A stretch of 64,000 nucleotides of DNA from Eimeria necatrix (taxonomy: Eukaryota > Apicomplexa > Conoidasida > Eucoccidiorida > Eimeriidae): positions 49,495 to 113,494 of the forward strand of contig NW_013654648.1 of assembly GCF_000499385.1 (NCBI RefSeq), given 5' to 3'. The translations under genes and the position numbers were made by a program. The notes under the pieces are model-generated. The model saw nothing but the letters and a program-made list of their open reading frames with translations. It was not told where the DNA came from and searched no databases. Of this stretch, positions 1 through 13,000 are shown piece after piece (position 1 is the first letter of the stretch; the number at the start of each line of letters is the position of its first letter).

Positions 1-274
1 TCGCCATGTTGATCCTTTACCATAGGCTAGTGGCTCATTGCATTTTCTTTTCTCAAAGTCCCTTTACTGAGTATTGCGAACAGTGTGCATCTTATCTGCT
101 GAATCCGCAACAGTAGGGGCAGCAGCAGTAGCAGCGCCGCCTGATTTACTATGTGCTGCATCTGTGGTGGCTCGCAGCACTTGCGCTAGCTTTCCAGCGT
201 TTTTTCTCTCTGTTTACAGCTTTGTCGATTCTTGCGCTTGACGGCATCTTGTGGTGTTGCGGCTGCTGCTACAG

Positions 275-3200
275 ACTCGGGAATGGTGGTCCTCATGGGT
301 GCGGCGCAGCTGGAAAGGAATATCTAACTTGGGTTTATGGAACGACATGAACGAGCCCTCCATATTTGGTTGCAAGGAGCTGACGCTGCCAAGGGGAGCC
401 CTCCACAAAGCCGACCCAGTTCCTGCCGCTGCTTCTTCCACTGCGTTGGCTGCAAAGAAGGGCGGTGACATTGAAGAACTGGTAGAGCACTGGAGGGTTC
501 ACAATCTTTACGGCCTGTTGCAGCAAAGCGCGTCCTACGAGGGTCTCTTAGCTCGCAGTCAGGGGACTCGCAGGCCATTTCTTCTCTCCAGGTAACTAGC
601 TATGCTGGCTAGCTAGCTTACTAGCCAGCGATCGCTGTTCGGTGACCAGCTGCCCCGGCGGCGAACGACCGAATTAGCAATTAGACTTATCTGGCCTAGT
701 GGCAGGTGATTTCGTGTTTCCTGCTTGTCAACCATTCATGAAGTACTTGGCCGGCGCAGTGTGCAAAGACCTGCACAGAATTGAACGGCCGCGTTCTCCT
801 AACTGCTCCCACTCACGAAACTCTGCCTCATCCTGTGCCGCGGCTTCTGTTGCAGAGCTGGCTTTTTGGGTTCTTGGCGGTGGGCCTTTTTGTGGACGGG
901 AGACAATGAAGCATCTTGGGCTCACCTGCGCTGTGTAGTGCCGATGGTGTTGTCTGCTGCTGCTTGCGGGCAGTCTCTAGTAGGTGAGGTGTATTAACGG
1001 CAAGAAACTAGAAAGCAGCAGCCAGAGAGAAGAACACAGTATGCAAGAGATAGGCAACAGTAGCAGGCAAAATGAAGGGATGTGCGCATCTTTAGTGCAG
1101 TTGTGACCTAAAAGGTGGCTGCTGCGGTGTCTTTTGCTGGTGCTGATGTAGTGCTGCTGCTGTACTTCCTTGCCTACAGGAATATCCTGGGGTACGAGAA
1201 GAGCCTTTGCTCCCTTTGAAACTTCTGACTCTGGCATTGCTGTTGTTACTACTGCTACAACTTCTTTTCAGGTGCTGACGTGGGCGGATTTATTGGCAGT
1301 ACAGGCCCCGAGTTGCTGCTCCGGTGGCACCAACTCGGTGCATGGCTCCCTTTCTACCGAGTCCATTGCGAAAAGGCAGCAGCGAAGAGAGAGGCCTTTA
1401 GAGACAGTCTCATTTTGCCTTTTGTGCGCAAAGCAGTGCTTGACAGATATAGATTCATGCCCTACTGGTGAGCGCCACATGCACCTGATGTTTTGCTGCC
1501 CAGATGAAGACGGCTCGCTGCTGCTTTGTGTTACTACTTCGCTTGATTCTTAACTTGGTCATGGTGGAGCTTACGTTACTTCCACATTGGTAGCAGTATT
1601 GCTGCTGTGTCTGTAGTAGCTGCTGCTGGTGCTGCTGCTTTTGCTTTCGGGTACCAGCTGCGTGGCGGATACAGCTTCCAGTATGCTTTTACCTGGTGCT
1701 GCTGCTGTGTACTGCTCTGCTGGTGAGGTGACCTTCGCTGAAGCTACGGCAACAATTGCTTTTCTGTGAGCCCTGTGATTCCAAGGTACACTCTGTGTGC
1801 GGAATATTCTTTCTTTGGCGATCCTATCGTAAGACCCATATGGTGGCTAGACGCTTCGACAGAAGCAGCGCGTGCAGGAAGCAGCATCAGCAGCAGCAGC
1901 AGCACGCAGCCGTTTCTTGTGGGCAGCCAAATCTACGTACAGCCTATCCTTCATTCCATGCTGCCAAGGGAGACACAGCAACAGCAGACAAAAGACACTA
2001 GCAAGCAGCATTCACACGAGGAGTCACGACAGCTGCATGAACAGCAGCAACAGCAGCAGCATGAAATACATGTGCATCAACAGCTTACCGAGCTGCATCT
2101 TCCTAGAGGAATGCTGTGGTAAGCCAAAGCAGCGGAGAAGTTTAGCTAGCAACAACAGCAGCTGCTCTCAGGGTCGTGGCGGAGGCGGCAACAGCAACAG
2201 CAGTGGCAGCAGCCACGACAAAATCATTTTAGCTGCGCGTTCCTGCAGGTACGACGCGGATACGGGCTCGGTCTGCTGCCGTGAGTCTGCGGCAACAGCT
2301 ACAGGCCAGCCAAAAACAAAGTCCAGTTGCAGTTTTCCACTAACTTTACGACGCATTCCTGTCTTCGTGAAGGGCGGTGCTATTGTTGCCACTCGAGAGG
2401 CACCGAGCAAGTCGGCCCTGCTCTGCATGCGAGAGCCGCTCACGGTACCTCAGCTCCCAGGGCTCAGGGTTTGAGGTCTGGGTCTCGGGATTTTCTACAG
2501 GGGCAAGGACTCACGCATTGGAAAGTTACTAAAGGGAATAAGATGAGCAGCAGTTAATACGGAGGCTACTAAAAACAGCGGTTTTGCGTTTAGTGACTCT
2601 TGTGCCGCTGCTGTTGCTTGCATTTTGCTGCAGTTGCATGTATATTTGAGCCCAGAAGGCGCAGCAGAAGGGAGACTATATCTCGACGACGGCATTTCAT
2701 TTCAGTGCAAACAAGGACGCTTTCTATATCTCAGGATTAGGGCCCGCACACTGCAGCACCAGCAAGAGCAGCAGCAAGCACAGCAGCAAGAGCAACACCA
2801 ACAGGGTCCACGCAGCAGCAGCAGCAGCGCATCGAAGGGACTTCTCATCTGGCCTGAGTCAGAGCCTCTCCCGTTGGGAGGTCCTACGTGCCCCTGGGTC
2901 TACGGAACGCTCAGTCTTGGGGAGTCGCTCAATGCATGCAGTGAGTTACTGGATATGATGTCCCAAAGAGACATTTCCTGCGTATAAAGTGCTACTATGA
3001 TTGCTGTTCATGTGCATGCTGCCGCATCGCCCGTGGTATGTTTGTTTGCAGTACCTGGGGCTTGCACTGCTGTGCTAGTTGTGTTGCTGTCGCTTTTCCT
3101 GTGCTGCAGTATCGCATGTGGCCGTTTGGGGTGTACGGACGCCGCCTGCCTCAGCTGTACTTACAGAGACGGGTTCGGGGCAGCGGCCGCTCAAGTTTTC

Positions 3201-3588
3201 CGTCTCTGCCCTGCCTCTGAACCCCAGAGAAGACGAGCTGCGGAAGACCCAAGAAGCGTTCTTCACTGCAGAGGCTGCTGCGCCCTGCGCTCCTGCGGCT
3301 ACTGGCATAGCAGAAGACGCCGTTCCTGCTGCAGCCGCTGCTTCTGAAGCACCGGCAACATGCAAAGCAAATGCAGAGCACGCAAAGCGGCAAATGCAAC
3401 AGAAGCAGCACGCAGCAACTCGGGAACACCTGGCGGGCCTCCTGCGGCAGAAGACGGAGAGTGATGAGCTGCAGCTACAGCAAAAGCTCCAGGACGCTTG
3501 TTTCAGTCATCCAGTCTATAGAGTCCTCATTGAGACCCCTGGGACGCTAGCGACAGACCCGACTTGGGCTATTGAGCTGGGCTGGTAG
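275..3588 (+). CDS. Glucosidase II alpha subunit (GH31), 5' partial, 7 exons seen
   Basis: The ER enzyme trims the two inner glucoses from N-glycans. I read exons 275-591, 856-983, 1272-1467, 1786-2118, 2249-2444, 2634-2940 and 3110-3588, with GT/AG borders and phases that close to 651 codons plus TAG. Family landmarks occur in order. Exon 1 has WNDMNEP with the GH31 nucleophile Asp, followed by RPFLLSR. Exon 2 has the acid/base Asp in WTGDN. Exon 3 has GADVGGF and RWHQLGAW, and the PYW at its end continues as YTL in exon 4. Later come VRPIWW, WYD, RRIPVFVKGGAIV, REPLT-LHVYLSPEG, LYLDDG and a C-terminal beta domain. Two parts are lineage-specific: a Gln/His insertion after SMLPRE and a long Ala/Gln insertion before the C-terminus. 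The start and N-terminal third lie outside the window, so bases 1-274 are probably intron. Other GH31 members (maltase types) fit the C-terminal part less well. Confidence 0.9.
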
Positions 3589-4190
3589 ATTACAAGCAGC
3601 AAGCATCTGCTGGAGGCCTACAGCGCAGCAAACGCCTGCATCTACTGCTCGCAGCGATCCGTCAAGTTTTTCCTTCCACAGTGTGGGTTTCGGGCGCCCT
3701 GAAAAGTATGAGTGCCCCGCAAAAAATAAACTAGCTAGTCAACTGATTAACGAGAGCTGACTACCCAGATAACCACCTAGAAGTCCCAAAGTCGCTCGGC
3801 GACCACTGTAAAACTCCTTAAGGGGAACCCTGACCCAAACATTTTGGCTGCGGGAGCAGTTAACTCGGCAGGGAGCCAGATAGACGGCAAACCAACTGTC
3901 CAAATCAAGCGCGTGAGAAGACTTAAGAGTCACTGCCTTTTACAAGAATTAACGGCCTTCTCATGGGCTCTTCGTCGAGCACTGCTGCGCCGTGATAGCT
4001 GATGAATCGCTGCCAGGTAGCGCTAGGATCGCCAGCTAGCTCCCTTGTTGCCATTTGGCTAGTTCGAAGAGCGGCTAGCTAGAGCAGCTACGTGTTACTT
4101 TATCCCTCTGCAGCGAGTGAGGAATAGCCCTCTTGTCCACCACGTCCAAACGCCTTCTGCCGCCTCTACGGGGCACTGCTGTGTTTCCTT
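3589..4190. other. Intergenic, convergent 3' flanks
   Basis: This lies between the stop of the plus-strand glucosidase and the stop of the minus-strand oxygenase gene. There is no ORF of note. It has several GCTAGC-containing short palindromes near 4030-4085 and an A-rich stretch near 3720 that could serve plus-strand polyadenylation. I see nothing else. Confidence 0.5.
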
Positions 4191-7100
4191 CTACACATCC
4201 TGCAGCGCAGTTTGTTGCTGCTTGTACACCATATACCGGTACAGCAGCATTCGCTGCAGGTGACGCTGCATGCGGTGCAGAGACACGCGAATCTTAGCTG
4301 GCGACTCGCCTCTAGCTGCGATCCGCTCGCAGCACTTCACCTGCTCTTGCTGCTGCTGTGTCTCCGGCTGCAACAACTGCAGGGGATCGATGGTATTTAT
4401 TGCGCAGAGCTCCTCGAGGTTTGTCGCGGCAGCCTCCGCTTCCGTAAGATCCAAAACACATTCTTCATCCTCCTCCTGCTGCTGCTGCTTCAAATGGCTT
4501 CTTGCTGCCTCCGCGGGACCAGAAGAAGCCTCGCCGTCGCTTGGGGGCTGCGATGGGTTTTCCTCACCGGCAGTCGAGGGCGCCTCCTCACATAAGGTAG
4601 CATCAGTAGGAGTATTCACCTCTCCTTCTGCCCCAGCTTTTCCTTTTGGTTCCTTCTCGAGCGCTTGCTGCTGCTGCTGCTGTGGAATGTGCGGGTACTG
4701 CTGCCAGTTCAGGAAATGCGTTTTGCTGCCTACTTTCTCTCCTCCGCAGAACCGTCTGTCTACAAGTGACATATAAATGAGGGGACGTAGAGAAGCAGCT
4801 GAATGACTGCTGCCCCTGTGCCGCACAATGTTGTCCATGATGACTAGGTCCCCTGGGGCAAAACCAAGCAGGCCAATAATGCGTTCAATCTATTACTGGA
4901 AAATAATTAAACGTGAGAAACAGCATGCAAGCCCTTGGCCAAAGGCAGAAGCAGAATCAGCAAAGAAGGTATCAAAAGAGAAGCACAAGACGCCGCAATG
5001 GGTGCACCACGAAAAGCGCCAAAGCTCCACTAGATACACGTAATATCAGAAGAAAAAGCGAATGAACGCAGGCAAGATCGAATTCGAACGCCGGGAACAG
5101 TGTGGCAAAAGCACTTCTCATGGCAGGAGGAAAAACGGAGAGCCAGGAACAGCAGGGACAGTTACGAAAAACAAAGTGCTTGCTCTTACCAGCCTGCGCA
5201 TTCGAGAAGACAGGGTGGGACCCGATGAAAAAGGTTGTGGGTGAGTTGCTGCTGGTCAGATTCACAAGTGGGATGAACGCGCTCACGATGTTCCGTCTGA
5301 AAATAATCGCAGCACAGCAGCAACAACAGAGGCTGCTGCGGCTAGCCTGTTTCCTTTCCTGATCTTACTGCGGCAGGTGCTGCAGCACACGGTGCTAGCA
5401 TTGCTGCTGTTTCTACGGGCGCTATTTGCACAACTATTGCTGCACCCTGACGGCAATGCGCCCTTACTTGTGCGCTTCCTCGTGGTAGTCATAGTGAATC
5501 TTTTGGTTGTTTTCGTGCGGCCCCAAAGACATTAGATATCCGCAAGTAACCTGTTGCCATGCCGGCTCCGCCTGCACTTCTTGAGCTTCTGCAGTTGCTG
5601 GTATTGAAGGCTCAGCCGCACTTCCCTCCAACTTTACAGTGGAAAATGTGGGGCAGTCCGACCCCGCATTCCATGAGGGACCACGAGCAGCACTCATGCA
5701 CGGGCTTGTCACTTCTCCCGAGTGTGCCGTTGGTGTGGCTGCTCCTGCCTGCGCCGTCCCTGCTGCTGCTGCGCGGGGAGTATCATCGTCGTCCAACTCA
5801 GTTGCAGTGCTTGCTGTCGTGCTGCCCCCGCTATTTCTCTGCAACTCCCTCTTGTCTCTCTCGATCCGCAACCCGTCCTGCTGCTGTTGCTCAAGCTGCT
5901 CGTGTCGGTGCTGTCTCCTTACAACAGCTTTCTCCCAAGAGCAAAAATCCACAGCCATCGCGGCAGCAACGCGCTGAACTAGAAGCCGCAGTTTGTTTCG
6001 AAGCAGAGTATGCATCTCCCTTAGGGGCCCCTGCCCATATTCAAGGTGCGGTTCCGATACATTCACATCAACACGCCTGCGGCGAAAACGCACTGCCAGC
6101 GCTCTCTTCATAGTACTGCTGTTGCAGCTGCTGCTGCCGTCAATCTCAAACCTCACAAAATTCTCCACTACAGACACTAAAGAATGAACAGGCCAAAAAC
6201 AGTCCACCAAACGGTAACAGAGTAGCTGTTGCTCCTTTGGCTACTGGCTGCTGCCGCTACCGCTATATTGCTGCTGCTGCTGCAACAGAGGCATCCGCAC
6301 CACCACGGCTAGGAAACACAGCGCCGCTGGCAGCAGTAACAATAACAGCGCACGCAGCGACTTACAGTGGTGAGTTTCTACAAGCGATGCCGTCGTACTT
6401 GAAGATCGAAGACTGCTGATACGGCCAGTGTTGGTGCTGCTGTTGCTGCAGCACGCGATCCATCAACAAAGCAAAATGAGCATGCACAAGTCGCCCAACC
6501 ACAGCAATCTCTTCAAGGGGGACCTGAGGCAGCAAAGGAAGAGACAAACAGTTATAGCTTTTGAAAGCAAAGTAAGCAGTTGCCGTCGTAGCTGCAACTC
6601 CGTTCACAGTCGGCACCCCTGGCTGTTAAGGCAGCACGGCAGATACACTGGCAGTGGCAGCAGCAGTCACAGTAACAGTCGCCACAAAGTAACACGGAAA
6701 TATCAACCGGAAGCAATCAGGTAGCAGGACTCAAGGGCAGTACTTGAGATAGCAACGGTGGCAATCACTGCAACGGATACAGAAGCAACCCACCACATTT
6801 CTGTACACCTGGATGCCATCCCTGAGTAGAGAGCACGTATCTAAAGTCTTGTGCACTATGCCAGGAGATACGTGCAGCTGCTGCTGAAGTAACCGCTGCC
6901 TATCTGCCAAAACTGCGCCCTCGAGGTAGAGCCACTTGCTGCTGCCATCTCCCTTCCAGTTCGTTGCGGCACATGGAGGAGGGCCGCTTGGCTGCAAAAC
7001 AGAGCACACAGGCGAAAGATAGATCCGCTAACCAGGATTGCACTAAATTCTACACAGCGATTAGTGCCGATGCTAAAATCCTGATGCTTGTGCTGGTGGC

Positions 7101-9655
7101 GGTGGCGAGGCTTACTACTGCTCCGAGGGATTTTAAAACTGCGGAAATCAACTGCTGCTGCTGCTGCTGAGCTGCGTCTCCCGTGCAGCAGTACACCCCG
7201 CGAAGCTCGTCTGTCCCGCAGCAGCTACTGCTGCTAGAGCTGTTGCTGCTCGCAGCCAGAACCATGCACGCAGCAGCGCACAGCACTGCCTGTAACAATT
7301 CGCGTACGGCCCCTGGAGCGCACCACGCAAGCGATATGACGCCGATCATCTCATCCGTGCTATTGTCTCTGTTGCCGTTGCTGCTGCTGTCGTTGGTGCT
7401 GCTGCCGCTGCGGCAGCTCTCACTATCCCCACCGTTGCAACAAGGCAAAAGCTGCAGATGAGCCCCGCAAGGGAACTGCAATACTTCGCCTGCAGCAGCA
7501 GCAGCACTAGCACCAGAAAATAACAAATGGTGCTGAAAAGAAACTGAGGGGCATGCTACGTGGGAAAACAAAGTGCTACTGCTGTTGCTGCGAACTGCTG
7601 CTACTTACTGTCTAACGGCTGCTCTAGCAGCTGCTCAGGAGAGTCCACCTGGCGGTCGGCTGCCAGTAACAGCAGCCCGTGCTGCAGCAGTAAGCCACTG
7701 GCTTCCCTCCTCCCCCTTTTCCCATTTTCGCAACCATTCCCTGCTGCTGTCGCCGTGACTGCTGCTGCTGCTTCTGCTGCAGGGCACGGGTCCCGAGAGT
7801 TTGCCTCAGTACGAATGGCACTACAAGCTGCAGGGACATGCCGAGTGTAAATTACGCTGCTGCTACTGCTTGTAGCAGCTGCCGCTGCAGCAGCAGCTGC
7901 AGTCTTTCTGCTGTTGCTGCCTGCTTCGCAAAGCAGCAATACCCCATGCTGCGCCAACAGCCGCAGCGACTTATGGTAAGCCTCAGCCAATGTGTCTATC
8001 AGGCAGTCGGCCCTTGCCAGTCCTGCTCCTGCAGCAAAGATCTGCTGCTGCTGTTGGTCTGCGGCAGTTTGAAGCAACACCCGTAAAGCGGGCAGCTCAC
8101 AGAGTTGCTGCAGGCGACGCCACAAAGGATGGGCATACACGTGGTGCTTTTGCTGGTGTTGCGACTGCTGCTGAAGCTTCTGTTGAAAAGTTTCTCGCTT
8201 GGTTTGTGCCCGCTGTACCTGCTGCCGCTCTTGCTCTTCCTGCAGCAGCAGCTGCTGCTGGTGCAGCCGCAGCTTCTCCTCGTGTTGCGCAGCTAGCTGG
8301 GCTTGCCGAGAGGTTGGAATCGTCGGGAACTGCTCAGGTGGTGCCACATGTCGCTGGCGTTGCTGTCGTGGCCGCTGTTGCTGCTGTGTTTGCTGCAGCT
8401 GACGTTCCTGCTGCTGGGAGACCCATTCCCACTTAGGATGCGGACGGTAGGAACTATCGGCAGCTCTTGCTGCTGCTGTTGCTGCAGCGGCAACAGCAGC
8501 AGCATCAGCTGCTGCTGCCAGTGCCTTCGCGGAGGGGATCCTTCGGCGCTTTCCTGGGGCTGCTTCTACGGTGCTCACTGCTGCCGCCGCCGCCGCTGCC
8601 TCTGCTGCTGCCTCCGCTGCGGCTGCTGCCGCAGCTGCTGCATCCCACTTTTCTCCACCTTGGTGTTTCATGTGTCGCTTGCCATTTCGACTGCGCAGCT
8701 CAGCAGCGGGCAGCTGCAACTGGGGCCCCCTAAGAGCTCCCCGGCGCTCCCTTTTCGGCAGCTGTTGTTGCTGCTGCGAGTCAGAAGCAAACGCCCAAGG
8801 CTCAGGCTGTGCTAAGCTCAGCCCCAGCGTTTGCTGTTGCTGCACGGGGGCAGCGATGCCACTAGTTATCTCGCCCACGGGGAACGTCGGCATCTGCTGC
8901 CGCTGAGGCTGCAGCTGTTGTAGTCGCTGGAAAAGCAAAAGCTGTAAACGCTGCTGCTGCTGTTGCAACGTCCCTTTAAGCCCCGCCAAGGTCTCCTTAC
9001 TACTGCTTTGTAGAGCCTGCTGCAGCAGCAGCACTTGCTGCTGCAAGTTGCTGCACTGCACTGCAAGCTGCTGCGGGGTCGGCGTCAGCCGCTGCTGCTG
9101 TAACAGCTGCTGCTGCAGCTGGAGCACAAGCGGATCTGGCTTTAACGGGGCTGCACCCATATTGTTTCCGAGGCCGCTAGACCGCAGTTGCAATAGCTGC
9201 TGCTGCTGCTCCCGCAGAATTCGCTGCTGCAGAAGAATTTGTTGGTCCAGGTCGTCACCATGTGGCTGCAGTACTTGCTGAAGAAGCTGATGCCGCAGTC
9301 CTTGATGCGTTTCCTGCTGTTCTTGCTGCTGCAGCTGGTGCTGCTGCACTTGATGCTGCTGCAGCTGCTGCTGCAGCTGCCGCTGCTGTTCCTGTTGCAG
9401 TTCCTGTAGCTGCTGCAGCAGATGTTGGTGCGCTACGTCTGCTACAGCTCCGCCTTCTATACCTTCGGCGGGCTCGTGCGGTTGCTGCGGCTGCGACTGC
9501 CGCAGACGCTGCAGTTGTCGGAGAAGCAGCAACGGCTGCTGCAGCTTTTGGCCCATCGTCAGCCCCCCCGCCTTCTGAGAGTGTTGCTGGCCCGGTTGCA
9601 GCAGCGCAGCGACTGTTGCTGCTCCTGTTGCTGCATCGGCCTCTGCTGCTGCCAT
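4191..9655 (-). CDS. Gln-rich protein with C-terminal phytanoyl-CoA-dioxygenase-like 2OG-Fe(II) domain
   Basis: The C-terminal exons form a double-stranded beta-helix oxygenase. KIHYDYH supplies the H-x-D iron ligands at the end of the exon at 5468. Exon 5190-5296 has SAFIPLVNLT and TTFFIGSH. Exon 4191-4852 starts at GDLVIMDN and has the distal ligand in VRHRG and the cosubstrate Arg in ASLRPLIYMSL. Phases join these exons (donor GTAAGG after caa, then cgg; donor GTAAGA after gct g, then gg gac). Upstream exons are at about 6180-5468, 6523-6370, 6991-6794, 7489-7050 and 9655-7609. The last encodes a very Gln/Ala-rich region ending in a good GTAAGT donor. The first in-frame ATG is at 9655; upstream in-frame starts are TTG. 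Junctions between 7.0 and 6.2 kb are approximate. Substrate is unknown: PhyH-type enzymes hydroxylate lipids or small molecules. The fusion to a 680-residue poly-Gln region is unusual. Confidence 0.6.
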
Positions 9656-10065
9656 CGCTGCCCACAACTTTGACCAGCGACGGGCTCTTCCAGGACCACA
9701 GCCTTACTGCTGCTGCGGACGCAGCTGCTGCAGCCACCGCTACTGCGCTTCAGAAAAAATCGTATTTAGATGCTGCTGGCGGTGAAGTTGCTGCTGGTTC
9801 ACCGCAGCAACGGTCTAAGCCCTCCCCACAGGAAGGCCCAGCCCGCGGCAGCAGCGTCGACCCCCCAACGTACACTTCGTACACTAGGGCTTATGGCTTA
9901 TCGCTTGATTCTTGAGTGTCAACTACTAGATATGGAAGTTAAAAGCTGCGTCGGGACCAGGACGCCCCGCTGCTGCTCCACTTCACAAGCCTCGTGCAAG
10001 TGTTGTTCCTACAGCCGTTGCTGCACCTGTGGTAGCTGCTGCTCCTGGCTTAAGAAGACGTTCAA
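9656..10065. other. Short intergenic region between two minus-strand Gln-rich genes
   Basis: It holds CTG/GCA-rich sequence without a convincing ORF or promoter motif. An AG acceptor-like site near 9710 leaves open an extra upstream exon for the oxygenase gene. Confidence 0.35.
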
Positions 10066-13000
10066 TTATCTCTTCACCAGCACTGGAACGGTTTCAGAAG
10101 GCAGGATCTGCAGCCACAATGCCAAAGATCGACACACAGCCTCCTCGTGATGCCGCAGCTGCTCATGTAGCTGGGGCCCCCCGAGGCCCACGCTGGCTTG
10201 GCAGCACCGGTAAGCTCATCGTTCTGCAGAGCGGAGAGAACAATTGACGGCAACTCATGCTCGAACACATATACTAAATTGGGTTGCAACTTTCACAATA
10301 TCGGTGCGTATAAAGTTGCTTCTTGCAATAAATCTGTGAAGGTGATGCTGTTGCTGCTGCTGTTGCTGCAGCTGATGTCTGTACTGCTGCTGCTGCTACT
10401 GCTGTTCTGCTGCTGTTGCTACTGTTACTCGCCTGTCTTCTGCTGCATCAAGCAAAACTCTTTAGTTTAGAGTTACCTCTAGTAAAGAAATGCCGAAGCT
10501 TCCCCTGTCTCGCTGCCCAAGAGCCTCCTTCGCTTAGCAGCTGCTCCTGCGTCCGTGCTTCTGAAGATGGTGCATGTGGTTTAGATACTATTGACGTTGC
10601 CAATACCGACACACTCCTCAGCAACACCTAAGGCCAATGGTTCTTGTCGGTCTCACCTCAGCCCGGAGCAGAGGAGAGGGTTGCTAGAGTACCCGTGATC
10701 GCTGAACACGGGGAACCTCCTTGGCACTGTGGAGCTAATCCTGCCCGTACATGCCCCCCTTACTAAGCGAGAAAGTGTAAGGAGCCCAGCTGCATGCAAT
10801 TTTGGGCTGCACAGACAGAGGTCGCTCCGCAGAGCATCGGAAGAGGTCAGGTGTAGCCACACGAGACAGTGGGGAGGCAAGCGTTCTCCTTCCAGAATAT
10901 ACAGCTATGTGGTGGGGAGTGACACACGATTTGGCAAAACTACGTATAATCGGTATTATTCCGCATAAGGAGAAGGTCATATGCAGCATACGGATATGAT
11001 AGAGGGGTAGTTTGACAGAGTCATGCATGAAGTCCTGAGGTACAAGCGTTACACATTCGGTCGGGGGCATCTGGCTGGCCAGCGTTACGGGATTTTTTCT
11101 ACAGAAGGGCAACCTCATCCAATAGGGGAGAGTAGAACCCAGGAAGATTGGCCTGGGGCCGTCTGGTGCTGACTACACCTACCAAGGGACTGCTACTACT
11201 GCGACAGTGACCACAGTGTCGGTGCGACAATACTGATGCTGTCGTGGAAATGTATTCCTGCAGCAGATTTCGTGTCTTCCAAAGCCGAACAAGATCCCTG
11301 GAGGCCCCTAGCTGAACTAGATCCGTTGTTTGCAACACCATTCAGTAGATACTGGTGCCATTATGCTTGCTGTCTCCAGCCGGATTCTCCAGAAAACCAG
11401 GATTTTTGCCACAGCAAGTGATGCTGCCTGGGCTTTTATGCATCAACAGCAGCAAATGCAGTTGCTCTTCGAGCTGTGGGCAACAGCAGTGACATCTGCT
11501 GCAGTATTAAAGCTTCGTAGATTTCTTCGAGAGGCTCTTTAGTCAAGCCCAGAGCTAGCTGTGGAGCATTCCGCACACAGCCAACATGGCATTCTGGTTC
11601 CTGGTACTGCGTGGCCTTGTGATGACCGAGGTACAGCAAAGTGATTTTGTAGGGAATGAGGTACTGTGTACTGTTTGCGGGTCATGGTGCGATGCTGTTC
11701 TTGTGTTCGAGGGAAATTGTCAAGAAGATGGGGTGGGACGTATGAAGCAATTTTGCTGTCGTTCACCTCATGCGAAACATTCTGCATGTTGCATGCTTTC
11801 TGATTCTGCTTCTGCAGCCATAAGAGTGCACAGAAGTTAAGTAGCAAGCAAGCACCGTTGGAACCTGGCTTAAAGCGTGGATCCATAAGGAAGGTATTCA
11901 GTTGCTCTTAGCAAGACAAGGAAGAACGCACTGCGGCAGGATCTGCTGCTGCTGCTACAGCTGCGACCAGCAGCAGGCTGCAATAATATAATGATTTCGA
12001 TGTAGCAAGCCAGCCGCTGACTCCGCAGTAGCAGCGGCAACAAACGCTACTGTAGCTGCTGCCCCAGCTTTAGCTGTGAGCCACTGTTGGAGTTCCCCAG
12101 AAAACTCTCGATGTTAGTGCTGGCTCTCGCAAGTCGGCTCTGCTGCTGCAGCTGCTGCTTCTTGAAGATATGCTGCTGCTATCTGAGCTGCAACAGCTCT
12201 GCCAATCCTTCCCGCGGAGACGGTTGCTACTGATGCTGCTGCTGCGTGCGGCTTGGTGGAGTTGGCGCAAGTCTTTACCTGCAGACGCCGAGAGGACATC
12301 AACGAGGTGTAGCAGGCGCTGCTGTTGTTGCTGCCGCCACAAGTCCTGTTGCTGCTGCTGCCCCAGGAGATGGCATCTCCGCTGTTGTTCCACAAGGCCC
12401 TTCCAGTTAAGCGCCCTCGCCTGTAGCGCCTGCGCCTGCGCTGCTGTCGCCCTTGCTACTGTTGCTGTTGTACTTTCTGGGTCTGCGCCTACACCAAAGC
12501 GCTGCAGGAAGCGCCTAATGGTGCGCTGTAGCCCTGTGCCCTCTTGGTGCTGCTGCGCCCACTGCTGCTGTTCTACTGAATGCTTCAGCTGCAGCAACTC
12601 ACGTTCAAATTCCTCCCGTCTTTGCTGCAGCAATAGTTGCTCCTGCCACAATTGAGCTGTCCTCTGCTCCAGTATTTGCTGCTGCAGCAGCAACTGCTGC
12701 TGCCTTTGCTGCCTTTGCTGCAACTGTAACTGCTCTGTACGTGGAGTCAACAAGACATTCTGCTGCACTGAGATAGGATTGTCTGCTGCTCCAACTGCTG
12801 CTGCTCCAACTGTAGCCTGAAGCTGCTGTAGTTGCTGTAGCATCTCCAGAGCCTTCAAAACATTTGCATCCTGCTGCAGCAGCTGTTGCAGCAGAGTTTG
12901 CTGCTGCAGTCGGAGCCCCTCAAGCTGCTGTTCCTGTTCCCTTCCCCCTTCAAGCTGTTGTAACAGCAGCTGCTGCTCCCCTTTGTGCTTTCGCAGCAGC

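Noticed and set aside
7800..9900. Plus-strand Ala-, Leu- or Cys-rich open frames opposite the CAG-rich exons
   Set aside because: They are by-products of CTG triplets read in other frames (Leu, Cys, Ala runs), without starts, splice context or other composition.
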